A DNA stretch of 64,000 nt from Chryseolinea lacunae (lineage in GTDB: Bacteria; Bacteroidota; Bacteroidia; Cytophagales; Cyclobacteriaceae), in contig NZ_JAERRB010000004.1 in the NCBI RefSeq assembly GCF_016735595.1, forward strand, positions 434,001 to 498,000. The letters are read 5' to 3'. How positions within the stretch are numbered: position 1 is the stretch's first letter; each line of letters begins with the position of its first letter. The position numbers and the translations under genes were made by a program. Shown one piece after another: positions 25,131 through 34,134 of the stretch. Below the pieces are notes generated by a model. It saw only the letters and a program-made list of their open reading frames with translations, did not search any database and had not been told where the DNA came from.

Positions 25131-25793
25131 ATGTTTCATACCTTGAGCGCATACGCAAACCCTGCACGTATGCCGCACGACGCTATTCTCACGCTGGTAG
25201 AAAGAATTAAATCCATCGCCGATGTTGGCTTGCTCTATGCAAAAGATCCCTACGATCGCGAACGCTACAGCGAGCTTCAGGAAATAACACACGCGTTCCA
25301 CCACACGCTAACGGGTGTGGACATCGACACGCTGAAGCAACTTTACGTTCCTGCAAAAGACTACCCCACAGCAAAAGTGGACATACGCGGTTTGTTATTG
25401 GCGCCCGACAACAAAGTGTTGCTGGTGAAAGAAAGCGCCGATGGCAAATGGTCATTGCCCGGCGGCTGGGCCGATGTGGGCTACAGTCCCCGCGAAGTGA
25501 TCGTGAAAGAATTTAAGGAAGAAACAGGACTGGATGTGAGTGCCGAACGTTTGCTGGCATTGTTCGATAAAAAAATGCATCCCCATCCTGTGCAGCCTTT
25601 TTATGTTTATAAGGTGGCGTTTCTCTGTCGCGCACTGTCGCACGAAATTCAGAAAGGATTTGATGTGCTGGATGTGCAATATTTCGACATGCAAAACCTG
25701 CCCGAACTTTCGAGCGACCGCATCCTGAAATCGCAGCTGGAAATTCTTTTTAAGCATGCCATGGCGACAAACACCAGTCCTTACTTTGATTAA
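25131..25793 (+). CDS. NUDIX hydrolase with NUDIX_N domain (ADP-ribose pyrophosphatase-like)
   Basis: 220 residues. The N-terminal helical part (LTLVERIKSIADVGLLYAKDPYDRERY) is the NUDIX_N module. The catalytic domain carries the Nudix box GYSPREVIVKEFKEETGL after LPGGWADV, with the metal-binding REfKEE core intact. Relatives hydrolyse ADP-ribose or nucleoside-diphosphate sugars. A later start at 25170 (MPHDAIL) would better match the usual N-terminus and cannot be excluded. It is nine bases upstream of the alpha/beta hydrolase gene, so the two are co-transcribed. Confidence 0.9.
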   Translation: MFHTLSAYANPARMPHDAILTLVERIKSIADVGLLYAKDPYDRERYSELQEITHAFHHTLTGVDIDTLKQLYVPAKDYPTAKVDIRGLLLAPDNKVLLVKESADGKWSLPGGWADVGYSPREVIVKEFKEETGLDVSAERLLALFDKKMHPHPVQPFYVYKVAFLCRALSHEIQKGFDVLDVQYFDMQNLPELSSDRILKSQLEILFKHAMATNTSPYFD

Positions 25794-25802
25794 GCTGTCC
25801 GC

Positions 25803-26435
25803 ATGAAGGAACTGTATTTGCTAAGCGGCCTTGGTGCCGACAAACGGGTGTATGATTTTCTGGACCTCCGCGATTATAAGGTTCATCACATCGACTGGAT
25901 CGCGCACCACGACCATGAAACACTCGAAGACTATGCCGGCCGGTTGGCGCAACAGATTCAAGCACCCAACCCAATCCTCATGGGCGTTTCGTTTGGAGGC
26001 ATGATTGCCGTGGAGATCGCGAAGCAACGCGCGGTCGAAAAAGTGATTCTGATTTCCTCGGCCAAAACACGCGACGACATTCCGACACAGTTCAGCTTTT
26101 TCAAGCCACTACGGCTCCATCGGTTTATTCCCGCCAGGGCCTTAAGACATCCGAACGCGCTTGTGTTCTGGTTCTTTGGTGTAGACAAGACCTATGAAAA
26201 GGATTTGCTCCGCGCCATCATGCGCGACACCGATGTAGTGTTTTTCCGGTGGGCCATCGGCAAGATTGTGAACTGGAAAAACGAAACCATTCTCCCCCAT
26301 GCCATCCATATACACGGCACAAACGACCGATTGATTCCCTTTACCACGGCCGACTATCGCATTGAAGGTGGTGGACATCTCATGATCATAAACCGGGCGA
26401 AGGAAATTGATGCCCTGGTGAAGGAGATTATCTGA
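25803..26435 (+). CDS. Small alpha/beta hydrolase
   Basis: 210 residues. The nucleophile elbow GVSFGGM contains the catalytic Ser, the acid is in HGTNDRLIP, and the catalytic His is in GGGHLMI near the C-terminus. The cap is small. This matches short serine hydrolases of Bacteroidota of unknown substrate. It follows the NUDIX gene by nine bases and is closed by a hairpin at 26445-26489. Confidence 0.85.
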   Translation: MKELYLLSGLGADKRVYDFLDLRDYKVHHIDWIAHHDHETLEDYAGRLAQQIQAPNPILMGVSFGGMIAVEIAKQRAVEKVILISSAKTRDDIPTQFSFFKPLRLHRFIPARALRHPNALVFWFFGVDKTYEKDLLRAIMRDTDVVFFRWAIGKIVNWKNETILPHAIHIHGTNDRLIPFTTADYRIEGGGHLMIINRAKEIDALVKEII

Positions 26436-26444
26436 GAAATAAAA

Positions 26445-26489
26445 CGTCCCGCGTCGTTGCAAGAATTTCAAATGCAAAGACGCAGGACG
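26445..26489. terminator. Hairpin between convergent genes
   Basis: CGTCCCGCGTC (26445-26455) pairs with GACGCAGGACG (26479-26489), one C/A mismatch. An inner TTGCA/TGCAA pairing extends the stem. It lies ten bases after the hydrolase stop and upstream of the leftward Dabb stop at 26511, so it can end both transcripts. Confidence 0.65.
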
Positions 26490-26510
26490 AAGAATGGAAA
26501 AAGAGATGCC

Positions 26511-26903
26511 TTACTTAGTAGACCAATAGTCTACCACCGTAACTTTATCCAGGTAAGGGCCCAGTAATTTGCCAAACGCAGCGTGATCGGGATGCACCAG
26601 GTAGGCATCGCGATCTTTGTCGCTGTTGAACGTGAGGAAGAAGCAATGGGTGAGGCCCTGGTTCAGACCTTCGGGGCTGGAGTTTTTGCCCCATTCATAA
26701 CTCTTGATGGTTTTGATTTTTGTGGGCAGCGCGCGAAACGCGTCTTCCACTTTTTTTACATCGGCTTCGGAGGCGTCGTCTTTAAATTTAAATAACACCA
26801 CGTGGCGCAGCACGCTGCCGCCTTTGGTTTGGGCTGAAGTGTCGGTAGTGGAAAGTGTTGCCATAAGTGCGATGCCAAGGATCAGTGCGAGTATTTTCTT
26901 CAT
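26511..26903 (-). CDS. Exported Dabb (stress-responsive A/B barrel) domain protein
   Basis: 130 residues from the ATG at 26901-26903, which starts the signal peptide MKKILALILGIALMATL; an in-frame ATG at 26933 would overlap the upstream gene and is rejected. The mature part has the dimeric alpha-beta-barrel signature LRHVVLFKFKDDASEADVKK, followed by FFLTFNSDKDRDAYLVHPDH. Periplasmic Dabb proteins of Bacteroidota often sit beside sugar isomerase-like genes, as here, but their reaction is unknown. The TIM-barrel gene lies 17 bases upstream, suggesting one operon. Confidence 0.88.
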   Translation of the reverse strand: MKKILALILGIALMATLSTTDTSAQTKGGSVLRHVVLFKFKDDASEADVKKVEDAFRALPTKIKTIKSYEWGKNSSPEGLNQGLTHCFFLTFNSDKDRDAYLVHPDHAAFGKLLGPYLDKVTVVDYWSTK

Positions 26904-26920
26904 AGTTGTTTCGTTTATAA

Positions 26921-27829
26921 TTAATAGCCCCATTTTTTCATCACGGCCAGGTCTTCCTTGATGGAGTCGAGCGGCGTTTTGCCCTGATACGATTCCTGCT
27001 CGATGATGAACAGCGTGGTGCCTCCCGACTTGCGCCCCAGGTCAATCACTTCTTTCGGATTCACGATGCCTTTGCCAAGGATGGTGCTCTCGTATTTGTC
27101 GTGACCACCGGCCGGTGCCAGAATTTCATCTTTCACGTGCATGGATTCGAAGCGGCCGGGATATTGACGCACGATGTCGATGGCTTTCACACCGCCGTTG
27201 TAGAGGTTGCCGATGTCGAGCTGCTGCATCACCAGGGCAGGGTCGGTGTTTTGCAGAATGAGGTCGTAGACGCTTGTGCCATCGAGCTTTTGGCTGAATT
27301 CAAAATCGTGGTTATGATAGCCGAATTTCATGCCCGACTTCTGACACAGCGCACCCGATTTGTTGAACACTTCCATGTAGCGCTTCAGGTCGTCGGCGTT
27401 CTGGCGAAGGCTTTCTTCGAGCGAGGGGCTGATCACATATTTTTGTCCCACTATGGCGGCATCTTCCACGGTGTAGCGCCACACATCGGTGAAATCCTTT
27501 TTGGCATCGTCCCAATGTTTTTTGCCCATCACGGTGTGGCCACTTGGCATTTTCAAGCCCAGGTCGTCGAGCACTTTTTTGAAGTCTTTGGCCGCATAGC
27601 CATAGAATTTGCGGTCGACATAGTTGGCGTGTTCCACATATTTGTAGCCCTGCGCCGCCACTTGCTTGAGGGTGGCCAGCGGGTCGCTTTTCATTTGCTC
27701 GCGCACGGAGTAGAGCTGCACGCCCGTCATCTCGGATTTTGCCTTGGCAAACAATACATTGGAAATCATCGAAGTGGCCGCCAGCGAGAGGGCGCCCTTC
27801 TTGATAAAATCGCGTCGTGAAGTGTTCAT
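26921..27829 (-). CDS. Tat-exported sugar phosphate isomerase/epimerase-like TIM-barrel protein
   Basis: 302 residues of the xylose-isomerase-like TIM-barrel (AP endonuclease 2) superfamily. A twin-arginine signal (SRRDFIKKGALSLAATS) predicts export to the periplasm after folding. Metal-site-type motifs FGYHNHDFEF, QLDIGNLYNGG, SMHVKDE and the Glu in FIIEQESY are present. Exported members in Bacteroidota frequently accompany DUF1080 proteins and GMC or Gfo/Idh oxidoreductases in 3-keto-sugar degradation; relatives of both occur elsewhere in this window. Probably co-transcribed with the Dabb gene. Confidence 0.88.
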   Translation of the reverse strand: MNTSRRDFIKKGALSLAATSMISNVLFAKAKSEMTGVQLYSVREQMKSDPLATLKQVAAQGYKYVEHANYVDRKFYGYAAKDFKKVLDDLGLKMPSGHTVMGKKHWDDAKKDFTDVWRYTVEDAAIVGQKYVISPSLEESLRQNADDLKRYMEVFNKSGALCQKSGMKFGYHNHDFEFSQKLDGTSVYDLILQNTDPALVMQQLDIGNLYNGGVKAIDIVRQYPGRFESMHVKDEILAPAGGHDKYESTILGKGIVNPKEVIDLGRKSGGTTLFIIEQESYQGKTPLDSIKEDLAVMKKWGY

Positions 27830-28398
27830 ATTCCTATGGGGTGTTTAAAGTTGATAGAAAGGAAAGGTAATGTTTTTATCGAAGAAAATGATAAAAAAAT
27901 GGTGAGTGGAAAGGGCGTCCTCACAGGCGGATCGGGGCCGTGTTTGTCGTGGCAGGACTTGGCTGTTGAGTATTAGTTGTTCAGGACGTGTGTTGATGTG
28001 CCGGTGATCGGCTCATGCGGGCAACTCCAAATAGAATCGGTAGAATCGTGTTTGGTATGTTTTTCAACGCGCATACAATTCGCTGCTAACGTCATGGGTA
28101 CTTGCAGTGTCGCATATAAATTTTATTGTTCTTTTATGTGAATGAGATAGAAGGTTGATAACACAGATGCCGTATGTGATTCATGTACTTCTTTTCATGC
28201 CAATGAAACATCACTTTAGAAATCCACATCCGTCAGAAGACTTTCTTCTGATTTGACGCGAGCTCACCCGTGGCGGGGTATCTACCTCGTCAGGCCGCCC
28301 AAACTCACATTGGTTTTTTGCCACTCTCATAAATCCCGTTTTATGTCCTTATCTTCATTGACCATATTACTTGCCGTAACATCCTAATCCGCAACCCT
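27830..28398. other. Long intergenic region with one hairpin
   Basis: About 570 bases between divergent genes with no ORF of coding character. It contains an 8-bp hairpin, TCAGAAGA-ctt-TCTTCTGA (28233-28251), flanked by CGTC/GACG that could extend the pairing. A GGCGG/CCGCC pair lies just after it. The rest is AT-rich and featureless to me. It must hold the promoters for the TIM-barrel gene (minus) and the permease gene (plus). Confidence 0.5.
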
Positions 28399-30801
28399 AT
28401 GTTTCGAAACTACATAACCATCGGCCTTCGCAACCTGGTGAAGAATAAGGTCTACACCTTCATCAACATTTCGGGTCTGGCCATCGGGCTCGCCTGCTTC
28501 ATTCTTATCGCGTTATACATCCGCGACGAAACGGGCTACGATACAGGCTATGCCAATGCCGACAACATCTATCGCATCAACACACATGTTGACGTGAACG
28601 GCGTGTCAAACAACTATCCCACGGCACACTACCCGGCCGCGTTCGACATGGTGCAGGACTATCCCGAAGCTGTGAATGCCACCACACTCTACCGGATGTT
28701 TTACCTTTCGAACGTTTTGCCCAAGGTGCGCTATGGCGAAGCACAGTTCGAAGAGAGCAAATTTTTTCTGGCCGACTCCAGCTTCTTCACCGTGTTCGAT
28801 TTCGACTTCAAATACGGCAACGCCGCCAAAGCCTTCGAGAACACAAACTCTGTGGTGCTGACCGAGGCCATGTCCAAAAAATATTTTGGCGACACCAACC
28901 CACTGGGCAAGCTGTTGCAATTGCAGGACACCGTGGCGCTGAAAGTGACAGGCGTGTTGCAACCCCGTAAAGGAAAGTCTCACCTTGAATTTGATTTCCT
29001 GGCACACGCCAAGCCGCTACTTAATCAACTCATCGGCTTTCGTGTTGACAATGCCTATGTGGGCCTTTGGTATTATAGCTATGTAGTGCTTCAGCCCGGC
29101 AGTTCACCGGCTGCGCTGGAAGCCAAGCTTCCCGCGTTTGTGAAAAAATATTATCCGCCGCGCTACACCGAAAACAATGCGAAGCTCACCGTTCAGAACA
29201 TAAAAGACATTCACCTTCATTCAAACTTCTCTACCGGCGACATGTCGGTGAACGGCAACATTCAATATGTGTATACGCTTGGTTCCATTGCCGTGCTGGT
29301 CCTGATCATAGCCTGCATCAACTTCATGAACCTTTCTATTGCCCGGTTCTCCAACCGCGGCAAGGAAGTGGGTGTGCGAAAGGTGATGGGTGCGGAAAGA
29401 CAAAACCTCATCTTTCAATTCCTGGGCGAATCGATTTTGATTGCGATGATGTCGGGATTGGTTTCGCTGGCGCTGGTGCGTTTGGCGATGCCGTTGTTCA
29501 ACCGGTTGGCCTCTGTGCAACTCGATCCTATGGCCATCATCGCGCCCCAAAACCTGTTGGCCATTGTTGTGATCGTTTTGTTCACGGGTCTTCTGGCGGG
29601 TCTTTACCCATCGCTGGTGATGGCGGCGTTTCATCCCGTGAAGGTGTTGAAGGGTTTGCACAAGGCGGCCAATCAGAAAATGAGCTTGCGCAAAGTGCTG
29701 GTCATCGCACAGTTCACGGTGTCGCTCATTTTGCTTATCGGCACGCTGGTCATTTCGCAGCAGCTGTCGTTCATGCGCAGCAAGGATATGGGCTTCGACA
29801 AAGACCAGGTGATGATGATTCCCGTGGGGGGCACCACCATGGCGCGCGATTTTCCGGCGTTCAAAAATAAACTGAAACAGTTGGAAGCCGTGGCGTCGGT
29901 CACGCACGTGTCGCACAACCTGGGCCAGGAAACGCTGCCCTATCTGCCCATGATTGTGGAAGGAAAAGAAGACGAGCAGATGTTGCCCATCATGTCGGTG
30001 GGCTATGACTTTGTGGAAACATTTAACATCGACGTGGTGAGCGGTCGGTTCTTTGACCAGGGGCACAACAGCGACAGCACGCTCGCCTTTGTCATCAACG
30101 AGTCGGCGGCGCGCGCACTCAACTGGACCGATCCCATCGGACGCAAGATGTCGTATGGCGTGGGCGGAAGTCCAAACAGCCAGGTGATTGGCGTGGTGAA
30201 AGATTTTAATTTTGATCCGCTGCGCAACAAGGTGGGGCCGCTTGTGATGTATTTCTCGCCCGTGCAAGGCAACGTGGCTGTGAAGGTGAAACCGGGCAGC
30301 TATCAGCAGACCATTGCGTCGGTGGAGAAAGCGTGGGGTGAACAGATCACCGACAAACCATTCAGTTTCTATTTTCTCGAGGAAGGTCTGGCCGAAACCT
30401 ATGCGGCCGAAGAGAACCTGGCAAACGTGTTCAAATATTTTTGTGGCCTTGCCATCTTCGTGGCCTCGCTTGGGTTGTTTGCGCTGGCCTCGTTCAGTGC
30501 CGAACGACGCATGAAAGAAATTGGTGTGCGCAAAGTGCTGGGTGCGTCCGAAGCAGGTCTGGTGGCGTTGCTCTACAAGGAATTTCTGGTGTTGATTCTC
30601 ATCTCGTTTGTCATTGCGAGTCCATTGGCCTACTATTTCTTTGATCAATGGCTCAACGAGTTTGCCTATCGCATCAACATCGGCGTGGTGCCCTATCTCA
30701 TCGCGGTGGTGTTCATCACCTTCATTGCGTTGATCACGGTGGGCTATCAATCCATTTCGGCCGCGCGCAGAAATCCCGTGAAGGTGCTGCGAAGCGAATG
30801 A
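28399..30801 (+). CDS. FtsX/MacB-like ABC transporter permease (standalone)
   Basis: 800 residues with duplicated topology. Helix 1 (about 20-41, VYTFINISGLAIGLACFILIALY) is followed by a MacB-type periplasmic domain, a first FtsX block (IAVLVLIIACINFMNLSIARFSNRGKEVGVRKVMGA), a second periplasmic domain and a last FtsX block (ASLGLFALASFSAERRMKEIGVRKVLGA). The repeated GVRKVLGA signature is diagnostic. No ATPase gene is adjacent, as is usual for this Bacteroidota family. A role in efflux, lipoprotein traffic or envelope stress is possible; the substrate is unknown. A second member on the opposite strand lies 0.7 kb downstream. Confidence 0.92.
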   Translation: MFRNYITIGLRNLVKNKVYTFINISGLAIGLACFILIALYIRDETGYDTGYANADNIYRINTHVDVNGVSNNYPTAHYPAAFDMVQDYPEAVNATTLYRMFYLSNVLPKVRYGEAQFEESKFFLADSSFFTVFDFDFKYGNAAKAFENTNSVVLTEAMSKKYFGDTNPLGKLLQLQDTVALKVTGVLQPRKGKSHLEFDFLAHAKPLLNQLIGFRVDNAYVGLWYYSYVVLQPGSSPAALEAKLPAFVKKYYPPRYTENNAKLTVQNIKDIHLHSNFSTGDMSVNGNIQYVYTLGSIAVLVLIIACINFMNLSIARFSNRGKEVGVRKVMGAERQNLIFQFLGESILIAMMSGLVSLALVRLAMPLFNRLASVQLDPMAIIAPQNLLAIVVIVLFTGLLAGLYPSLVMAAFHPVKVLKGLHKAANQKMSLRKVLVIAQFTVSLILLIGTLVISQQLSFMRSKDMGFDKDQVMMIPVGGTTMARDFPAFKNKLKQLEAVASVTHVSHNLGQETLPYLPMIVEGKEDEQMLPIMSVGYDFVETFNIDVVSGRFFDQGHNSDSTLAFVINESAARALNWTDPIGRKMSYGVGGSPNSQVIGVVKDFNFDPLRNKVGPLVMYFSPVQGNVAVKVKPGSYQQTIASVEKAWGEQITDKPFSFYFLEEGLAETYAAEENLANVFKYFCGLAIFVASLGLFALASFSAERRMKEIGVRKVLGASEAGLVALLYKEFLVLILISFVIASPLAYYFFDQWLNEFAYRINIGVVPYLIAVVFITFIALITVGYQSISAARRNPVKVLRSE

Positions 30802-30831
30802 TGATAAAATGATTTGTAATGGAATTTTAAT

Positions 30832-30863
30832 GTGAAGAGCCGTTTTTTCGAACGGCTTTTCAC
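30832..30863. terminator. Hairpin terminator between convergent genes
   Basis: GTGAAGAGCCGTT (30832-30844) pairs with AACGGCTTTTCAC (30851-30863) through one G-T pair around a 6-base loop. The left-hand gene ends at 30801 and the leftward TonB-C gene ends at 30876, so the hairpin serves both. Confidence 0.75.
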
Positions 30864-30875
30864 ATTTGTTAAAGC

Positions 30876-31292
30876 TCACAACGTGAACGCAATGGGAACA
30901 AGTTGTCGTGCTTTGATGGGTTTGCCCAGGTGTGTGGCGGGTTTCCAATCGGGCATTAGTCTGATGAGGCGCAACGCTTCCTTGTCGCACGTGGGGCAAA
31001 GGCCGCGCTCCACGTGTTCGTCAACAATTTTTCCGTTGGTATCTACCCAGAATTCAACAAAGGCCTTTCCTACCACCACGTTGTGAGGCTGCTTCCACTT
31101 GAAATTTTTCTTGATAAATTTATTCATGGCGTTGGGGCCGCCGGGAAACTCGGCCGGTGTGTCCCCTGCCACGTAAATGACTTTGGTGACCGTGTCGGTG
31201 CGGACAATAACTTTTTGTTTAACCGTGTCAGTGGCTTGTCCGTAGGCACTGAGCATGGCGAAGAAAAAAACTGCGGTGATCGATGCTTTCAT
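30876..31292 (-). CDS. Exported TonB C-terminal domain protein
   Basis: 138 residues: a signal peptide (MKASITAVFFFAMLSAYGQ) followed directly by a TonB-C-like fold (VVVGKAFVEFWVDTNGKIVDEHVERG, then ALRLIRLMPDWKPATHLGKP and VPIAFTL). There is no membrane anchor, proline-rich spacer or ExbB/ExbD partner, so it cannot energise receptors in the usual way. Free periplasmic TonB-C proteins of this kind are numerous in Bacteroidota and of unknown function. Cysteines in GLCPTCD form a CxxC pair. It lies between two FtsX-type permease genes. Confidence 0.88.
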   Translation of the reverse strand: MKASITAVFFFAMLSAYGQATDTVKQKVIVRTDTVTKVIYVAGDTPAEFPGGPNAMNKFIKKNFKWKQPHNVVVGKAFVEFWVDTNGKIVDEHVERGLCPTCDKEALRLIRLMPDWKPATHLGKPIKARQLVPIAFTL

Positions 31293-31471
31293 GTTGTGGG
31301 CTGGTGCTGTTTGGATCTTTTTCGGGATCGCGCATCACAAACCTAACAAAAATTGACGAAGCATCAACGACCCAAAACCTTCGCGAAAAAATCCGGGGCA
31401 CAGGCAATTTTAAGGATTGCTGACGTTTGCAGGGGCCGGCCATCCCAGTTCAGCCATGCGTCTTCAAAACC

Positions 31472-33949
31472 TCATTCACTTCGCAGTGACTTCACCGGGT
31501 TGGCGCGCGCCGCCTTCCAGGTTTCATAGCTGATGGTGAGCAGGGTCACAACCAAAAGACCCAACAGGCTTGCACCAAACACCAGCAAACTGAGGGGCGC
31601 GCGATAGGTGAACCCGTCGAGCCAGTAGCGCGCAATGAAGTAGGCCGCCGGCACAGCAATGAGGCTGGCCACCAGGAATATTTTCACAAACACCCACACA
31701 AACAACCCTACCACTTGCTTCACCACGGCACCCAGCACCTTGCGTATGCCCACTTCCTTGGTCTTCTGCTCGGCCGTGTACGACGCCAACCCAAACACAC
31801 CCATCACCGTGATGAGCATGGCCAACACAGCAAAACTTTTCGCCAACGACGATATTCTACTTTCTGACTGATACATGCGATTAAACTCGTCGCTCAAAAA
31901 CCAATAGTCAAACCCCACGCCGGGGAATATTTCTTTCCAGGTCTTTTCGATCGACTTGATCTTCTCCTGAAATTTTCCGGGTGGCAGTTTGATGTAGGCA
32001 ATGCGGTCGATAAAATGAACGCGCGGGTTCAGCATGAGCGGTTCGATGACTTGATGCATAGACCGGAAGGGAAAGTCTTTCACCACGCCAATCACCTTGA
32101 AGAGCCGGTTGTTGTCGCTCACGTGCGTGACGGAGGCGCCGATAATTTTTTCGATGGGCCGATTCAACGCTTTCACTGCGGATTCATTCAGGATGAGCGC
32201 CGAAGAGTCGTTGAGGTTGCTGGCGTCGAAGTCGCGGCCGGCCACAAATTCGAGGTCGTATGTTTTGGGGAAATCGAAATCCACGTTCAGCTGGTTCCAA
32301 CGCAGGTCGTCGTCGTGCAGGTCTGGAAACTTTACGTTGGCGCCAATGAAACCGAAGTAGTTAAGTCGTGGAAGGTGGTTGGCCATCGTCACGTGTTCGA
32401 TGTCTTTGTCTTGAAGCACTGCCTGCTTGAAAGCGGCGAACTTATCTTGTGGCGCGTTGCCGCCATAGCGGATAGAAAGCAACTGGCTCCCCTGCTCGTT
32501 CAGCTTGGTGTTTTGCATGAAGCTCATTTGCCGGATCACCGTGATCGTGCAGATGATGAGCACCAGCGACACAGCATATTGAATGGTGACCAGGCTCTTG
32601 CGAAACAATTCGGCACCTTGCCCTTTCACCACCTGCCCCTTCAACACTTCCGATGGACGAAAGGCCGACAGGTAAAGCGCCGGATAGCTGCCGGAAAGAA
32701 ACGCCATGAACACCACCACCATCAACACAATCAGAAGCATGTAGGGATTGAGCAGCGAGGCTACCGTAAAAGTTTTATGTGCCAGTTGATTGAAAGGTTG
32801 CAGAAAAATAATCACCAGCACAAGCGCCAGCAGCAGGGCGCCCAGTGTCATAAGACCTGATTCGTAGAAGAACTGTTTGGCAATCTCGCCGCGTTTGCTG
32901 CCCAGCGATTTGCGCAGGCCCACTTCCTTTGCACGGCGGGCCGACCGCGCGGTGGCCAGGTTCATGTAGTTGATGCAGGCAATGAGCAGAATCAGGAAGG
33001 CCACCGAGCTGAAAATGGCCAACGATTTTTTGTCGCCTTGCGTGTTGTCTTCTTCCCATAGATTTTTTTGATCGAAATGCATGTCTTCCATTTTGATGAG
33101 GAAGGGATCGAGTTTGAAACCGTTGGCCACAAAGCTTGAATCGGATTGTGAAAGTTCCTTGGCCATGGTTTGCAGACTGGCTTCAATGGGCTTGATGTCG
33201 GCGCCGGGTTTCAGCACGAGGTAGTTCTCGAAAAATTCGATGCCGTTCGAAAAGTTGGTGCCGAACCGGGTGCCTTCCATGTAGGTGTCAAAATTTTCGA
33301 GCACGCTTCGCAGGGCGTTCACGTTGAGGATGTATTTTGGTTTGAAGTGCGAGTTGGCGGGATAGTCGCGAAACACGCCGGTCACCATCACATCGATCTC
33401 CTTGCCCTGTGTAGCAAAGTTGTGCTTCACCGTCACAATCTGGCCGATGGGATCGTCGTCGCCAAACAAGCGCCGCGCACCGGTTTCGCTGACGACAAAC
33501 GTGTTGTGATCGTTAAATATTTTTTCGCGGTTTCCTTTCACTAGGTGAAAATCCAGAACGTCGTCGAAGTGCGGTTCGGCCCAGCGGATTTCTTCGGTGA
33601 GAATAATTTTGTCTTTGGCTTTGTGGTGCAGCGATGTGGGATAGCCGATGTAGTCGATGCGCACGCCGTTCACCACCTCACTGCGTGTTTCTTTCAATCG
33701 CTTCAGCCAGAACCCGGGCGATGTGGTGTTGTCGAACACCTGGCCTTCCCGGTTGGTGAAGCGTGAGCCGATGCGATAGGTGTTTTTGTAGTAGGGATGC
33801 ATCACGTCATATTGCAGCTCGTCGCTCACATACAGAAAAATGAGGATGGCGCTGGCCAATCCAAGGGCGAGGCCAAACATGTTGAGCAAGGCGAACAATT
33901 TCTGACGCTGAAAATTGCGGAGGGCTATGGTGAGGTAGTTGCGCAGCAT
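31472..33949 (-). CDS. FtsX/MacB-like ABC transporter permease (standalone)
   Basis: 825 residues from MLRNYLTIALRNFQRQKLF at 33949, the family's standard N-terminus; an ORF extension to 33988 is not conserved-looking. Same architecture as the permease at 28399: helix 1, MacB-type periplasmic domain, FtsX block (CINYMNLATARSARRAKEVGLRKSLGS), second periplasmic domain and last FtsX block (VFGLASYTAEQKTKEVGIRKVLGA). No ATPase is adjacent. It is divergent from the GMC oxidoreductase gene, with 185 bases between the starts. Confidence 0.92.
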   Translation of the reverse strand: MLRNYLTIALRNFQRQKLFALLNMFGLALGLASAILIFLYVSDELQYDVMHPYYKNTYRIGSRFTNREGQVFDNTTSPGFWLKRLKETRSEVVNGVRIDYIGYPTSLHHKAKDKIILTEEIRWAEPHFDDVLDFHLVKGNREKIFNDHNTFVVSETGARRLFGDDDPIGQIVTVKHNFATQGKEIDVMVTGVFRDYPANSHFKPKYILNVNALRSVLENFDTYMEGTRFGTNFSNGIEFFENYLVLKPGADIKPIEASLQTMAKELSQSDSSFVANGFKLDPFLIKMEDMHFDQKNLWEEDNTQGDKKSLAIFSSVAFLILLIACINYMNLATARSARRAKEVGLRKSLGSKRGEIAKQFFYESGLMTLGALLLALVLVIIFLQPFNQLAHKTFTVASLLNPYMLLIVLMVVVFMAFLSGSYPALYLSAFRPSEVLKGQVVKGQGAELFRKSLVTIQYAVSLVLIICTITVIRQMSFMQNTKLNEQGSQLLSIRYGGNAPQDKFAAFKQAVLQDKDIEHVTMANHLPRLNYFGFIGANVKFPDLHDDDLRWNQLNVDFDFPKTYDLEFVAGRDFDASNLNDSSALILNESAVKALNRPIEKIIGASVTHVSDNNRLFKVIGVVKDFPFRSMHQVIEPLMLNPRVHFIDRIAYIKLPPGKFQEKIKSIEKTWKEIFPGVGFDYWFLSDEFNRMYQSESRISSLAKSFAVLAMLITVMGVFGLASYTAEQKTKEVGIRKVLGAVVKQVVGLFVWVFVKIFLVASLIAVPAAYFIARYWLDGFTYRAPLSLLVFGASLLGLLVVTLLTISYETWKAARANPVKSLRSE

Positions 33950-34134
33950 AGTGGGTGGGGTTGGTATGTTAAAGTACGAACAAAGCACCCAATGAAGTTA
34001 TCCCCCACGACGCCTGATTTTTCGAACGGGTCATTCCCGCTTACAACGATTGAAATCATAAGAAAAACCGTTTTCAGCTTGGAAATGGCAGGCGCGGGCG
34101 GTAAGTTGACTATTCTAAATTTTACACCGACAAC

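Noticed and set aside
29221-30999. 592-codon minus-strand ORF opposite the FtsX-like permease
   Set aside because: It mirrors the codon pattern of the true gene, is very rich in His, Arg and Gln, and has no domain.
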